Source of the DNA: an uncultured Prevotellaceae bacterium
GTDB taxonomy: Bacteria; Bacteroidota; Bacteroidia; Bacteroidales; Bacteroidaceae
Assembly: GCA_900314655.1 (NCBI GenBank)
Contig: OMWC01000010.1
Span: forward strand, 1 to 64,000
DNA: 64,000 nt
Reading direction: 5' to 3'
Made by a program: the position numbers and the translations under genes. Each line of letters starts with the position of its first letter. Position 1 is the first letter of the stretch. The notes below the pieces were generated by a model. It did no database searches and had not been told where the DNA came from. It saw only the letters and a program-made list of their open reading frames with translations. Below, piece by piece: positions 7,718 to 15,947 of the stretch.

Positions 7718-8149
7718 ATGAGTATTTTCTATCGTAAGTATCAGAACAAGAACGAGAAATCGAAGACCTTCAACCAGTGGTACGGCCGTACCGTAACGAT
7801 GGGCAAGACCGTCGAGCTGGAGGATCTGGCGGAGCACATGGCGCAGCACAACACGCCTTACTCCGAGGGTGTCATCAAGGGAGTGCTGACCGACATGGTG
7901 AACTGCATCCGCGAGCTGGTGCTGGAAGGCAAGTCGGTGAAGATTCCCAACCTCTGCATCTTCTCGGCTGGTATCAAAACCCGTGGTGCTGACAGGGCCC
8001 AAGACTTCTCGGCAGCCACCAACGTGGTGAGCGCCTACCTGAAGGCCCGCAGCACGGGACGTTTCTCGCGCGAGGAGGTGACCAAGAAAGCCAGTATCCG
8101 CGAACTGCCCGAGTACACCACCGGCAGCGAGGAGAATCCTGAGCCGTAA
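7718..8149 (+). CDS. HU-like DNA-binding protein of the VapE/amidase cassette
   Basis: A 143-residue protein of the Bacteroidales HU-like group. Residues 1-25 (MSIFYRKYQNKNEKSKTF) and the block GKTVELEDLAEHMAQHN followed by GVLTDMVNCIRELVLEGK match the HU alpha-helical dimer region, and VKIPNLCIFSAGIKTRG is the beta region before the DNA-binding arm. I start it at ATG 7718 because the 26 residues possible upstream cover a repeat-rich leader and look random. It probably binds DNA. It precedes the smalltalk and amidase genes, its normal neighbours. Confidence 0.8.
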   Translation: MSIFYRKYQNKNEKSKTFNQWYGRTVTMGKTVELEDLAEHMAQHNTPYSEGVIKGVLTDMVNCIRELVLEGKSVKIPNLCIFSAGIKTRGADRAQDFSAATNVVSAYLKARSTGRFSREEVTKKASIRELPEYTTGSEENPEP

Positions 8150-8165
8150 ATCCTTAACCTCGCCA

Positions 8166-8200
8166 GGCAGGGCTGACGCACGACAGCCATCGGCCCTGCC
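8166..8200. terminator. Hairpin after the HU-like gene
   Basis: Arms GGCAGGGC (8166-8173) and GCCCTGCC (8193-8200) form a strong stem 16 bases after the stop, followed by a short pyrimidine stretch. Possible terminator or attenuator before the smalltalk gene. Confidence 0.5.
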
Positions 8201-8248
8201 CTACTCTTTCAAATCATTCAACCAACCCAAAAACTAAACAGACATTTT

Positions 8249-8362
8249 ATGAGGATTTTTAAAGACATGAAAACCTGGAAGACCATCATCCAGTTCATCA
8301 TTACCGTACTCACCGCCATCGTCACCACAATGACCACCACGTCGTGTATGGCTGGCGTATAA
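8249..8362 (+). CDS. Smalltalk-type small membrane/lipoprotein peptide
   Basis: A 37-residue peptide: a basic start (MRIFKDMKTWK), one hydrophobic helix (IIQFIITVLTAIVTT) and a TSCMAGV end. It matches the small proteins called 'smalltalk' that lie between HU-like and amidase genes in Bacteroidales. The Met at 8267 is an alternative start giving 31 residues. The TSC near the end resembles a lipobox but leaves only four residues after it, so its meaning is unclear. It ends 14 bases before the amidase start. Function unknown; a role with the amidase is only suggested by constant linkage. Confidence 0.75.
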   Translation: MRIFKDMKTWKTIIQFIITVLTAIVTTMTTTSCMAGV

Positions 8363-8376
8363 AAAAGACAGGAGCC

Positions 8377-8787
8377 ATGAGAACCATCCATCTCATCGTC
8401 GTCCATTGTAGTGCGACACGCCGTGACCGTCCGTTCCCCGTGACCGCCCTCATCCGCTGCCATCAGGACCGCTTCGGATTCACGGGCTATCACTACTACA
8501 TCACCCGCGACGGAACAACCTATCAGACGCGCCACGAACAGCTCATCGGCGCCCATGCCCGAGGCTACAACCAGCATTCGCTCGGCGTATGCTACGAGGG
8601 AGGACTTGACGAGCACGGAAAGCCCGCCGACACGAGGACAAAAGCCCAGAAGCGCGCCCTGCTGAAACTGCTGAAAAGACTGAAGAAAGAGCACCCCGAG
8701 GCTCAGATTCTTGGTCACAGAGACTTGCCAGACGTAAAGAAAGCCTGCCCCTGCTTCGATGCCAAGAGCGAATACAGCCAGTTGTAG
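8377..8787 (+). CDS. N-acetylmuramoyl-L-alanine amidase (Amidase_2)
   Basis: A 136-residue zinc amidase that cleaves the bond between muramic acid and L-alanine in peptidoglycan. Zinc and catalytic residues are visible: His in VVHCSAT at about residue 9, the YHYYITRDG block, and His and Cys in GHRDLPDVKKACPCFD near the end. Full-length for the small phage-like class. I start at ATG 8377 because it follows an AGGAG-like site and gives the family's MRTIHLIVVH opening; a frame extension upstream overlaps the smalltalk gene. No signal peptide is seen, so export would need another route, as for phage endolysins. Confidence 0.85.
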   Translation: MRTIHLIVVHCSATRRDRPFPVTALIRCHQDRFGFTGYHYYITRDGTTYQTRHEQLIGAHARGYNQHSLGVCYEGGLDEHGKPADTRTKAQKRALLKLLKRLKKEHPEAQILGHRDLPDVKKACPCFDAKSEYSQL

Positions 8788-8808
8788 TTGCCCCTCTACC
8801 CTATTTAT

Positions 8809-8848
8809 AAAGCCATCCGAAGGGTCTCATGCCTTTCCGGATGGCTTT
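8809..8848. terminator. Bidirectional terminator after the amidase
   Basis: Arms AAAGCCATCCG (8809-8819) and CGGATGGCTTT (8838-8848) pair perfectly. It separates the cassette from the convergent YdeI gene. Confidence 0.75.
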
Positions 8849-8898
8849 ATTGTGTTTAACCTCTTGGGGGTTCCAAGCCTGCGAGTCAAACACGTATT

Positions 8899-9246
8899 CT
8901 ATTCGTTTCTGCCCTCTTTGAGCGCTTTTCTTCCGTATTCCGTCATCAGCCCACGTCGCTCCAGATCGTGACACCGCTGGCGGTTGAGTTCCGTCCAATG
9001 GCTGCCTTTCCTACGGGGTGACAACCGCTGTGCCAGTCGCCCGTCCGGGAGTTTCTTCAGCGTGGAGTCAATCCAGCCGAAGCAGAGGGCTTCCTCTACG
9101 ATATCGAGGTAAGGAAGCGTGTCGGGTTTCGCCGTCTTCGACCTGTTGCAGGCTACCCAGCAACAGCGTTCCGAAAGATGGTTTCGCTCAAACCACTCCC
9201 TCAGCTGTCTGCGGTCGGTGAAGGTTAAGAGGTTTGTTACTTCCAT
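8899..9246 (-). CDS. YdeI/OmpD-associated family protein, C-terminally short
   Basis: The 115 residues match the N-terminal half of YdeI-like proteins: WVACNRSKT near residue 30, then LPYLDIVEEALCFGWIDST and RLAQRLSPRRKGSHWTELN. Family members usually have about 190-200 residues, with a second half that is absent here. The protein stops after LMTEYGRKALKEGRNE, and no continuation is recognisable in other frames before the amidase terminator. It is probably a truncated gene. The role of the family is poorly known; E. coli YdeI is linked to envelope stress and polymyxin tolerance. Confidence 0.7.
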   Translation of the reverse strand: MEVTNLLTFTDRRQLREWFERNHLSERCCWVACNRSKTAKPDTLPYLDIVEEALCFGWIDSTLKKLPDGRLAQRLSPRRKGSHWTELNRQRCHDLERRGLMTEYGRKALKEGRNE

Positions 9247-9282
9247 GGGCTATGTTTTTGACTTTATTCGATAAATTGGAAT

Positions 9283-9613
9283 TTACCTGGTTGTATAATA
9301 TCCCAATGCTACCGCCATAATACCTAACATCATACTTCCTATTGTATAGAGCGAAAATAAGATGTAGCTATCAGCCTGTAGCATGGTCAGCCCTTCTTTT
9401 GAGAATGTGGAGAAGGTTGTGAACCCACCACAAAAACCTACCATGGCTCGTCGCTCCCCACAGGATTCCAATGAGGAGACAACCAACCACATTAATCGTA
9501 AAAGTTCCCCATGGGAAACCATTGCGTGCCTGAGTCATGGCGAGTGATATCAGGTATCGGCAAATCCCACCTATACCACTACCTATTCCAACTAATATGA
9601 TATCTTTTATCAT
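9283..9613 (-). pseudogene. crcB: crcB/fluc fluoride channel relic with internal deletion
   Basis: The start (MIKDIILVGIGSGIGGICRY, then FPWGTFTINVVGCLLIG) and the end (GFCGGFTTFSTFSKEGLTML and a last membrane helix) of a CrcB fluoride exporter are both clear but lie in different frames. Between LIG and GFCGG there are only about 10 codons instead of the roughly 22 of E. coli CrcB, so about a dozen codons plus a frame-breaking number of bases are missing, around 9440-9470. The channel signature TFSTFS is intact but the second helix is cut. The start lies 26 bases after the DUF1349 gene stop. Confidence 0.75.
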
Positions 9614-9638
9614 GCGATAAATTCCGATTTGTCTGTTA

Positions 9639-10373
9639 CTATTCCTTATCTGGCTGCTGGCCATCGTGAGCCTTCCAGGCGCACTCGGTAATCTCCATGT
9701 CCGAGAAGACTGCCGTGAAGGATGACTCCTCGGGCGAACAGGCATAGATGCCAAAACTGATTTCATCGGCACCAGCATACATGTGGCAGATGCGCATCTG
9801 ACTGAACTTCTCGCCGTCGGCGGAGCACTCGATGCAATAGTCGTCCTCGCGGCGCGAGAAACGGTACCACATGGTCTTCACATCGGCAGGAATGGCCGTC
9901 GTGGCCCAGTCGGAGTAGCCGTTGTTAGTGGCTACGCTGCCCAGGTGCTGGAACTCCTCGTTCTCGTATTCCACCGAGCCTTTCAGCCAGTTCTCGCTGT
10001 CGAGATACATCACGATGCCGCATTGGTCAAACCGATGATGACTGCCCGTAAAGTCGGTTTTCACCACAAAACTGAAAAACTTCTCGCGCGTCTTCATTTG
10101 CAGCACGGGGGCATTGTCGTTCTGGAAGTGATAGTACGTGCGCTGCCAGAGGTCGGTCTTCGGAGCGGTGGTGATACGAATGGTATCATCCTTGATTTCA
10201 CACGCGGCAGGCTCCCGCGTCCACTGGAGGCTGTCCAGATTGATGTGGCCGCTGTCAGCAAGTGCCACCTTTACGTTGTCTACGAAATCCATAGTCGTTT
10301 CTTGTTTGTTCTGCTGTCCGCATGCCGTCAGCATGAGACCGATGCAGAGAAATGAGAATAGTTGCTTTTTCAT
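9639..10373 (-). CDS. DUF1349 lipoprotein (concanavalin-like fold)
   Basis: A 244-residue secreted lipoprotein. A signal peptide with lipobox LMLTACG places the lipidated Cys at residue 18. The rest matches DUF1349: WQRTYYHF near residue 76, FSFVVKTDFTG near residue 100, then DQCGIVMYLDSENWLKGSVEYE and a late IYACSPEESSF. Relatives are predicted carbohydrate-binding or glycosidase-like beta-sandwich proteins. It has its own promoter and may have driven the crcB relic behind it. Confidence 0.85.
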   Translation of the reverse strand: MKKQLFSFLCIGLMLTACGQQNKQETTMDFVDNVKVALADSGHINLDSLQWTREPAACEIKDDTIRITTAPKTDLWQRTYYHFQNDNAPVLQMKTREKFFSFVVKTDFTGSHHRFDQCGIVMYLDSENWLKGSVEYENEEFQHLGSVATNNGYSDWATTAIPADVKTMWYRFSRREDDYCIECSADGEKFSQMRICHMYAGADEISFGIYACSPEESSFTAVFSDMEITECAWKAHDGQQPDKE

Positions 10374-10414
10374 ATTTGTTTTTATTGTCCGCTAAATTGG
10401 AATTTATCTGTCTG

Positions 10415-10422
10415 CAAAGGTA
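10415..10422 (-). promoter_or_regulatory. -7 box of the DUF1349 gene
   Basis: The reverse strand reads TACCTTTG, 42 bases before the ATG at 10373. Confidence 0.65.
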
Positions 10423-10464
10423 CTCATTTTCTTTGAGATTGTCCATAGACATATAGGATATCTT

Positions 10465-11659
10465 TTATTTGTTTGGAGGCAAACTCTGAAAATGACGGGT
10501 GAAATAGACCTGGACGAGGAATAGCAGACAAAGCACGATGCCTACTTTATACGGCCCTGCCAGGTCGGCTTGGCCAAACAATATGCGCGAAGCCGAGGTT
10601 ACGATGATGGGCGACACGAACTGACCGAGATATAGGGCAGCAGACAGCAGGGGCATGACCGTGGTAGCCGAGTTTTTGCCACCCTTGATACTCGCTATCG
10701 TATTTAAGTAAGGCACACCCACACCATTGGCTATTCCTACGAATACAGAGCCAAGAACCAGCATAGCCACACTTGGTGTGAGATAAGCCGCATAACCCAT
10801 CAGGAAATCAACGTCCTTGCCTGCATTCTGCAATTTGGTGGCGAAGTTTAGGGGTACGGGGAAAGCCGTATCGCGGTCACGTGCACCATGGCGGATATAC
10901 CAATGTGGGGCTATCGTTGTATTGCCGTCGCCGATGAAACTCATGGGGTTCATCAGACGCACGTTCTGACGGATGGCATCTGTGAGCATGGTGTTGTTCT
11001 TCTGAGCCGTATAGTCGGTGAAATTCACGCTGCTGCCCGTCCCGTCGCCAAAAACCTCATTCTCGCCACTGCCATTGTTGATGCCCTCTATCTTGCTATC
11101 AAAGGCTGGTACACCTTTCAATGCCTGGGTAGATACCACATAGTTCAGATACTTCTGCATATCGAGGTCGGTGATGTATTCGCCCACTTGTTTTCTGCCG
11201 CCACGCATCGGACGCATACCCATTGGCGGCTGGCCTCCCTGCATCTGAGGCCGCATGCCACCGTTAATTGGTGCTGCAAACATTCCTCCTGCCTCTGATG
11301 TGAACTTGAATCCAAGGCTGTCGGGAATGTCGGCACCCGCATTCTTAGCAATTTGAGCCGAACGGATAATCTCGCTCTTCAGATAGTCGAGATAGTTGTC
11401 TGCCGTCAATGGTGCGCAGGAAAATTGGAGTCTGCTGTGTGGCTCCATCTGGCACATACACATTGAGGAACTGATAGGTAGAGTCCTCAACGTTCGTCAC
11501 ATAGAACAGCCGTTCATAGGCTGTGTAATTGATACACGTGCCGTCATAGGCGGTCATCTTCGACTTAACACCTGCATTGGCATCGAAAGCCAATGTGCTC
11601 TGTGCCATTGCTCCTACCGAGAGACAGGTACCAACCCAAAAAGTGAATATCTTCTTCAT
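10465..11659 (-). pseudogene. Chimeric relic: tannase-type esterase (two pieces) fused to an MFS transporter end
   Basis: Read leftward, 11659 to about 11415 codes the signal peptide (MKKIFTFWVGTCLSVGAMAQ) and first domain of a subtype B tannase-like alpha/beta hydrolase, up to QQTPIFLRT. Another frame then resumes at LTADNYLDYLK and runs through WYIRHGARDRDTAFPVP to NAGKDVDFL near 10803. The middle, which should hold the Ser nucleophile (GxSxG), is missing. After DVDFL the same frame passes into the last three membrane helices of an MFS transporter (SVFVGIANGVGVPYLNTIAS to the stop at 10465). Two deletions explain this. The catalytic His region survives, but no working enzyme or transporter is expected. 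The start overlaps the upstream hydrolase stop by 4 bases. Confidence 0.75.
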
Positions 11660-12303
11660 AAAGTCTTTGGAGTGTTTCGAGTCGATGCTCTGGTCTCTAC
11701 CAAGACCTTTTTAATGAATTCCATCAACATCTTCTCTGCCAACGGCACATACCACGTGCGCACTTCATCTGCCGTGGGCGTATGACCGCCAGGAAAATGG
11801 AAACTCCTTTCATAATGCTCCAGGAAGAGCGGTTCGAAGTGGGCCAGCGTGTCTTGCTCGCCAAACAAGCCCCAAATGCGGTCTTTGCAAAGCGGACTGC
11901 ATGACTCAAATTGCGTGGCTTCCACTTCGGCAAATTCTTCTATCAAGGCTTCGTCGATGGTGAAGTCTTGCTTACCGTCTTTCCGGGGCGACTTGTATTG
12001 ATGCTTTCCGATGCGCTCACGCAGGAACTCCGTCATCTTGAAATGGGGATTGCCGAGCAAGGCCGGAATGCCCATTTCAGAAGCCAGCATCTGAGCATAG
12101 AACGCCCCGCAACTGTTGCCCACCAAGAGGTTGGGGTTCTCCTTTTCAATCAGTTCTCGGATAAAACTGATGGCTTCCTTCGGGTGGATGGGCAAATCGG
12201 GCGTGATCACCTCCGCACGACCCTTGAAAGCATCGCGCAATGCCACAGCCGGCACACATTGGCCGCTGGCAAAGAAACCGTGGAGGAACAATATCTTGTA
12301 CAT
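11656..12303 (-). CDS. YqiA-like alpha/beta hydrolase (esterase)
   Basis: A 215-residue esterase. It opens with MYKILFLHGFFASG, the HGF oxyanion region. The nucleophile motif is GNSCG near residue 64, and a late acid/His pair is seen in FGEQDTL and FPGGHTP. The fold is that of the YqiA/UPF0227 group of small carboxylesterases; the substrate is unknown. It is cytoplasmic, as no signal peptide is present. It overlaps the esterase relic by 4 bases (ATGA), so the two were translationally coupled. Confidence 0.75.
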   Translation of the reverse strand: MYKILFLHGFFASGQCVPAVALRDAFKGRAEVITPDLPIHPKEAISFIRELIEKENPNLLVGNSCGAFYAQMLASEMGIPALLGNPHFKMTEFLRERIGKHQYKSPRKDGKQDFTIDEALIEEFAEVEATQFESCSPLCKDRIWGLFGEQDTLAHFEPLFLEHYERSFHFPGGHTPTADEVRTWYVPLAEKMLMEFIKKVLVETRASTRNTPKTL

Positions 12304-12316
12304 ATATATATTTTAT

Positions 12317-13249
12317 TTACGATTTCCACCGCCAGGTCTTTCTGACGATGGTGGTTATAGCATGACCGATAGTACGCAAATGGAAATTTTTGCCCAGCAC
12401 AATCAGCAGGACGGCTGAAAGGATGAGTACAATTCCAACGGCAAGACGCAGGGTGAACGATTCGCCAAACACCATCACGCCTATGGCTACCGCCGTCAAT
12501 GGCTCCAAAGCTCCCATGATGGCTGTAGGCGTGGCTCCCACTTCGTGTACGGCAACGGTCATCAACACCAGCGAGAGCACCGTCGGCACCAGTCCCAGCC
12601 AACAGGCAAAGAACCATGCCCGGGGCGATGGGGGCAACATCAGATGCAGGTCGGGCGAGGTAAACGAATAGGCCAGCAAGCACAGCATACATATCAGCAG
12701 CACATAGAACGTGAGCTTCAACGATGACATGCGGATGCTCGACTGGTTGACCACTACGATATAAATGGCGTAAGTCAACGACGAAACCATGACCAGAAGG
12801 ATGCCTAAGGTGCTGAGCGAAACGCCTGCATCATCCCTGTATAGCAAGCCGATACCCACCAAAGCGAGGACGATGGCTATAACCGTTGAAGCCGTTACTT
12901 TCTCCCGGAAGCATGTAGCCATAATGACAGCCACCATCACAGGATAGACAAACAGGATGGTGGAGGCGATACCGGCATCCATAAATCGGAAACTCTGATA
13001 ATAGGTAATGCTCGATGCGGCAAAGAGCTGTCCGAGTGAGCCGAGCGTCTTCATTTCTCCGCTGCTGACTTGGAATGACTTACGCTCTATGAGCAACATG
13101 ACGGCCAGCATCAGCACCGCCATGGAGAAGCGGTAAAAGAGTACGGACGATGTATTCACGCCCTCCTCATAGAGCGGCAAGGCACCGAACGGGTTCGTGC
13201 CATAACAGACAGCCGCCAGTATGCCGCAGATGATTCCTTTATGTTTCAT
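12317..13249 (-). CDS. EamA/DMT-family membrane transporter
   Basis: A 310-residue inner-membrane protein with ten predicted helices in two EamA repeats, as is usual for the drug/metabolite transporter superfamily. The first repeat starts IICGILAAVCYGTNPFGALPL; the second starts LGILLVMVSSLTYAIYIVVV near residue 155 and has VGATPTAIMGALEPLTAV near residue 240. The substrate cannot be told from sequence. It lies 13 bases before the hydrolase gene on the same strand. The C-terminal tail is basic and cytoplasmic. Confidence 0.85.
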   Translation of the reverse strand: MKHKGIICGILAAVCYGTNPFGALPLYEEGVNTSSVLFYRFSMAVLMLAVMLLIERKSFQVSSGEMKTLGSLGQLFAASSITYYQSFRFMDAGIASTILFVYPVMVAVIMATCFREKVTASTVIAIVLALVGIGLLYRDDAGVSLSTLGILLVMVSSLTYAIYIVVVNQSSIRMSSLKLTFYVLLICMLCLLAYSFTSPDLHLMLPPSPRAWFFACWLGLVPTVLSLVLMTVAVHEVGATPTAIMGALEPLTAVAIGVMVFGESFTLRLAVGIVLILSAVLLIVLGKNFHLRTIGHAITTIVRKTWRWKS

Positions 13250-13348
13250 TCTAACATATATCCAAATTGTGCTAAGCTAAACATTAAACCTAACAAACAG
13301 CCACAGCCGTTTTTAAACTGACTTTCTCAAAAATTTTCTCCATATAGC

Positions 13349-13834
13349 CTATTGATTGGAATCATCAAATGCTCCCAAAAGGTTGTTAAGCTTACAAATA
13401 AGTTGTTTCTGACTGTCGTCAGCATAGATTTCCTCCACCTTATTAGATACCAGTCTGTATTCCTCCTCATTGCGGATAACACCTCTCTTCAAAATATTTT
13501 GAATGCGTATATTATTCCGATTAGAGAAATCGTTCAGATCAAATCCGAATTCCTGGCGAAGTTTAAGATTCAGCGATTGCAACGCCTGTTGATTTAGTAC
13601 TTCCATAGCCCATTCATTTGTGTCATGAAGCAATCCTTTACGTGCTTGCAGTCTATATTGGTATTTCCAGTTCACATCACAGGTCTGTAGAATGACATCT
13701 CGATACATTGGAATCTCTTGAGCCGCAAATCTCTCCATTGATTCTAGAATGATCAAGCACCATCTCCCCAGTAATTCTGGATTCTTCGGCAGTTCTAACT
13801 TAATTGACTTGATTTTATCTGTATTATCTTTCAT
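13349..13834 (-). CDS. Unknown 161-residue protein
   Basis: I do not recognise this protein. It is acidic to neutral, soluble and mostly helical, with a middle block WKYQYRLQARKGLLHDTNEW and an end block DFSNRNNIRIQNILKRG followed by EEYRLVSNKVEEIYAD. No signal peptide or metal motif is seen. Base composition is more AT-rich than the neighbouring genes, which may mean horizontal gain. It stands alone, with short AT-rich gaps on each side. Confidence 0.6.
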   Translation of the reverse strand: MKDNTDKIKSIKLELPKNPELLGRWCLIILESMERFAAQEIPMYRDVILQTCDVNWKYQYRLQARKGLLHDTNEWAMEVLNQQALQSLNLKLRQEFGFDLNDFSNRNNIRIQNILKRGVIRNEEEYRLVSNKVEEIYADDSQKQLICKLNNLLGAFDDSNQ

Positions 13835-13886
13835 TTTGTTTAATAATAGAACTAACTGTTGATTAAGAAAATAGCAATCAATCTGT

Positions 13887-14456
13887 TCACACTTCTATCT
13901 TTTTAATTAACCTAGCTGGTACACCGCCAACAATCGTGTTCGGTTCCACATCTTTTGTAACCACGGCACCAGCGGCCACTACGGCCCCATCGCCGATGGT
14001 CACGCCAGCAAGAACAGTCGAATTGGCTCCTATCCATACGTTCTTACCGATATGGATGGGGGCATACGACATGCTTTGACGCTTGGCTGGGTCAAGGTCG
14101 TGGTTAATGGTAGCCAGCACGACATTATGGCCAATGAGTGCGCCCTCATCGATGGTGATGCCTCCCTGATCCTGGAACTTGCAGCCCATATTGATGAACA
14201 CGTGTTCACCAACGACGGTGTTCTTACCGCAATCGGTATGAAACGGCGGGAACATGCCTACCGTCTTGGGCACTTCACGTCCCCAGAGTTGCTCCAGCAA
14301 AGTGTGAAGTTCCTCGGGGGAATGATAACTGCCGTTTATCTCAGCCGTTATCTTCAATGCCTCCTGAGACAACTGATGGAACATCATGTGGACATCCGAG
14401 CCGCCAATGACAGGCTTGCCCGATGCCATGTAGTCACGAAACTCTTGTATGGTCAT
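13887..14456 (-). CDS. Sugar O-acetyltransferase (left-handed beta-helix)
   Basis: A 189-residue acetyltransferase of the maltose/galactoside/NodL type, which moves acetyl from acetyl-CoA to sugars. The helical N part is followed by hexapeptide repeats: [20 protein letters not shown] near residue 70, ATINHDLDP with the catalytic His near residue 118, and [18 protein letters not shown]. It ends KKIEV. The stop of the HxlR regulator lies 4 bases upstream on the same strand, so this is the likely second gene of that regulator's operon. Confidence 0.85.
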   Translation of the reverse strand: MTIQEFRDYMASGKPVIGGSDVHMMFHQLSQEALKITAEINGSYHSPEELHTLLEQLWGREVPKTVGMFPPFHTDCGKNTVVGEHVFINMGCKFQDQGGITIDEGALIGHNVVLATINHDLDPAKRQSMSYAPIHIGKNVWIGANSTVLAGVTIGDGAVVAAGAVVTKDVEPNTIVGGVPARLIKKIEV

Positions 14457-14460
14457 AGTC

Positions 14461-14805
14461 TTAATCTGTTACGACTTCATCAAAATGCTCTTTTCCCCAT
14501 TCGATGAGGGCTGAGAGGGCAGGCATCAATGAGCGGCCCGTTTCCGTCAGCGAATACTCCACCCGAGGGGGAACCTCTGGGAAAACCTCACGATGCACCA
14601 GATGGCTCTGCTCCAGGTTCTTCAGCGTCTGAGAGAGCATCTTCTGGGAACAGTCCGTCATGAAACGGCGCATCTCATTGAAACGCAACACGCCCGTATC
14701 ACTCCTGTTCAGGAGGAATAACACGAGCAAAGACCACTTGTCGCCGAAACGACTGATGACTTGCCTGATGGGACAAGCTAAATACTCCGCTTTAATATCT
14801 GCCAT
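14461..14805 (-). CDS. HxlR-family transcriptional regulator
   Basis: A winged-helix regulator of about 114 residues. It has the HxlR opening [20 protein letters not shown] and the recognition part [19 protein letters not shown] followed by [12 protein letters not shown]. Members sense small molecules or redox state, often through an N-terminal Cys, here in LACP. The Met at 14805 (MADIKAEY) is preferred because a promoter box lies 23 bases upstream; starts at 14811 and 14850 are open too. A GTTACCAAGTAAC palindrome overlaps the promoter, and related half-sites lie near the divergent cupin promoter, suggesting that it controls both sides. Confidence 0.8.
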   Translation of the reverse strand: MADIKAEYLACPIRQVISRFGDKWSLLVLFLLNRSDTGVLRFNEMRRFMTDCSQKMLSQTLKNLEQSHLVHREVFPEVPPRVEYSLTETGRSLMPALSALIEWGKEHFDEVVTD

Positions 14806-14827
14806 AATCATTTCATTGTTTATAATG

Positions 14828-14835
14828 CAAAGGTA
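14828..14835 (-). promoter_or_regulatory. -7 box of the HxlR operon
   Basis: The reverse strand reads TACCTTTG, 23 bases before the preferred start. Confidence 0.6.
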
Positions 14836-14842
14836 GCAAAAA

Positions 14843-14855
14843 GTTACCAAGTAAC
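14843..14855. promoter_or_regulatory. HxlR operator candidate
   Basis: GTTACCAAGTAAC is a perfect palindrome placed between the -33 and -7 boxes of the HxlR promoter, a usual position for autorepression. Confidence 0.5.
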
Positions 14856-14921
14856 ATGATTACACTATGTTAATCTGAGTTAAAGGTGATTTCACGAAAG
14901 TCCGATGACATCACAATTCCT

Positions 14922-14950
14922 ACTTTTTGGTAACTATGTCACTTTTTGGT
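14922..14950. promoter_or_regulatory. Direct repeat before the cupin promoter
   Basis: ACTTTTTGGT occurs at 14922-14931 and 14941-14950; the first copy extends to TTGGTAAC, which is one half of the palindrome at 14843-14855. It sits upstream of the cupin -7 box and is a candidate HxlR site. Confidence 0.4.
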
Positions 14951-14979
14951 GCCTTCTTGTGGAAACGAAAAAGTCATCG

Positions 14980-14987
14980 TACTTTTG
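14980..14987 (+). promoter_or_regulatory. -7 box of the cupin operon
   Basis: TACTTTTG, 46 bases before the cupin start. Confidence 0.55.
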
Positions 14988-15032
14988 CACTTGAAATCAA
15001 AAAACAAGTAACAATTTAAACGAATAAGAACA

Positions 15033-15488
15033 ATGAAAAAGATTGAAACAATTAAGAGTGGTAAGAACTACAGCGCTGTAAGCGTGGGTAAGATGAACGA
15101 GATTATCGAGCATGTGCTTCCGATGGGTCCCGACGTAACGATTCAGGGCAAGGTGTTTGCCGGTCAGGCCGTGGGTGCTACAGGTAGTGAACTGAGTTTC
15201 CAGACACTCGTACCCGGCCAGGACAGCGGTTTTCTGCACACGCACAAGACCCACGAAGAGCTTTACATCATCCTGAAGGGCGAGGGCCAGTATCAGGTGG
15301 ACGGTGAGATTTTCCCCGTCAGCGAGGGTTCTATTGTCCGTGTGGCTCCCGACGGCAAACGTGCGCTGAAGAACACAGGCACGGAGAATCTGACCATGCT
15401 CTGCATCCAGTATAAGGCCAATGCCTTCACCGAGGCTGACAGCCCCATGACGGACGGAGTGATTCTTCAGGACGAACTGAAATGGTAA
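15033..15488 (+). CDS. Cupin-domain protein
   Basis: A 151-residue single-domain cupin. The metal-binding motif 1 is HTHKTHEELYIILKGEGQ (residues about 70-87) and motif 2 is SEGSIVRVAPDGKRALKN. The His-His-Glu set suggests a bound metal. Such proteins may be isomerases, dioxygenase-like enzymes or sensors; the sequence does not decide. It is the first gene of a two-gene operon with a flavin-binding split-barrel protein and stands divergent to an HxlR regulator, so the pair probably deals with a small electrophile or redox compound. Confidence 0.85.
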   Translation: MKKIETIKSGKNYSAVSVGKMNEIIEHVLPMGPDVTIQGKVFAGQAVGATGSELSFQTLVPGQDSGFLHTHKTHEELYIILKGEGQYQVDGEIFPVSEGSIVRVAPDGKRALKNTGTENLTMLCIQYKANAFTEADSPMTDGVILQDELKW

Positions 15489-15497
15489 GCCCCGACC

Positions 15498-15947
15498 ATG
15501 GAGAGAGCATTGCAATTTCTGCGCAGTCACAAGGATGTTGCCCTGGCCACGAGCGAGGGCAACATTCCTAAGTTGCGCATCTTCCGAGTGATGAAGCAGG
15601 AGGGCAACATGCTCTACTTTGCCACCTCGGAGCAGAAAGCCGTTTGGCGAGAGTTGCGCAAGAACCCCAATGTAGAGCTGATTGCCTACGAGGGGAATAT
15701 CTCCGTGCGTTGTTCGGGTATGGTGAACTTTAACGTGGAGGACGCTACGAAGCGTTGGATCTACGAGCACAACGATGTCCTGCAGCGTCTCTATACCAGC
15801 TACGACCAGATGGCATATTTCTGTCTGCCAATAGCCGAAATGGACTACTACGACCTGCAGCCCACCCCACCGGAGTTTCTGCACTTCGACCTAATGGCTG
15901 GAGAAGTAAGTACGGATGACCCGGCAGGGATTTCCTACCGCCATTGA
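15498..15947 (+). CDS. Pyridoxamine 5'-phosphate oxidase-like FMN-binding protein
   Basis: A 149-residue split-barrel protein of the PNPOx-like group. It opens with LQFLRSHKDVALATSEGNIP and has YFATSEQKAVWRELRKNPNVEL in the flavin-binding part. Members bind FMN or related cofactors and act as reductases or oxidases. It follows the cupin gene after 9 bases and is co-transcribed. The last 19 codons overlap the 3' end of the convergent acetyltransferase gene by 57 bases. The tail DDPAGISYRH looks random, so the stop may have shifted by a deletion between the genes. Confidence 0.8.
   Translation: MERALQFLRSHKDVALATSEGNIPKLRIFRVMKQEGNMLYFATSEQKAVWRELRKNPNVELIAYEGNISVRCSGMVNFNVEDATKRWIYEHNDVLQRLYTSYDQMAYFCLPIAEMDYYDLQPTPPEFLHFDLMAGEVSTDDPAGISYRH

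Noticed and set aside
8344..8376. Longer start for the amidase at 8344
   Set aside because: It would overlap the smalltalk gene and lacks the AGGAG-like site found before 8377.
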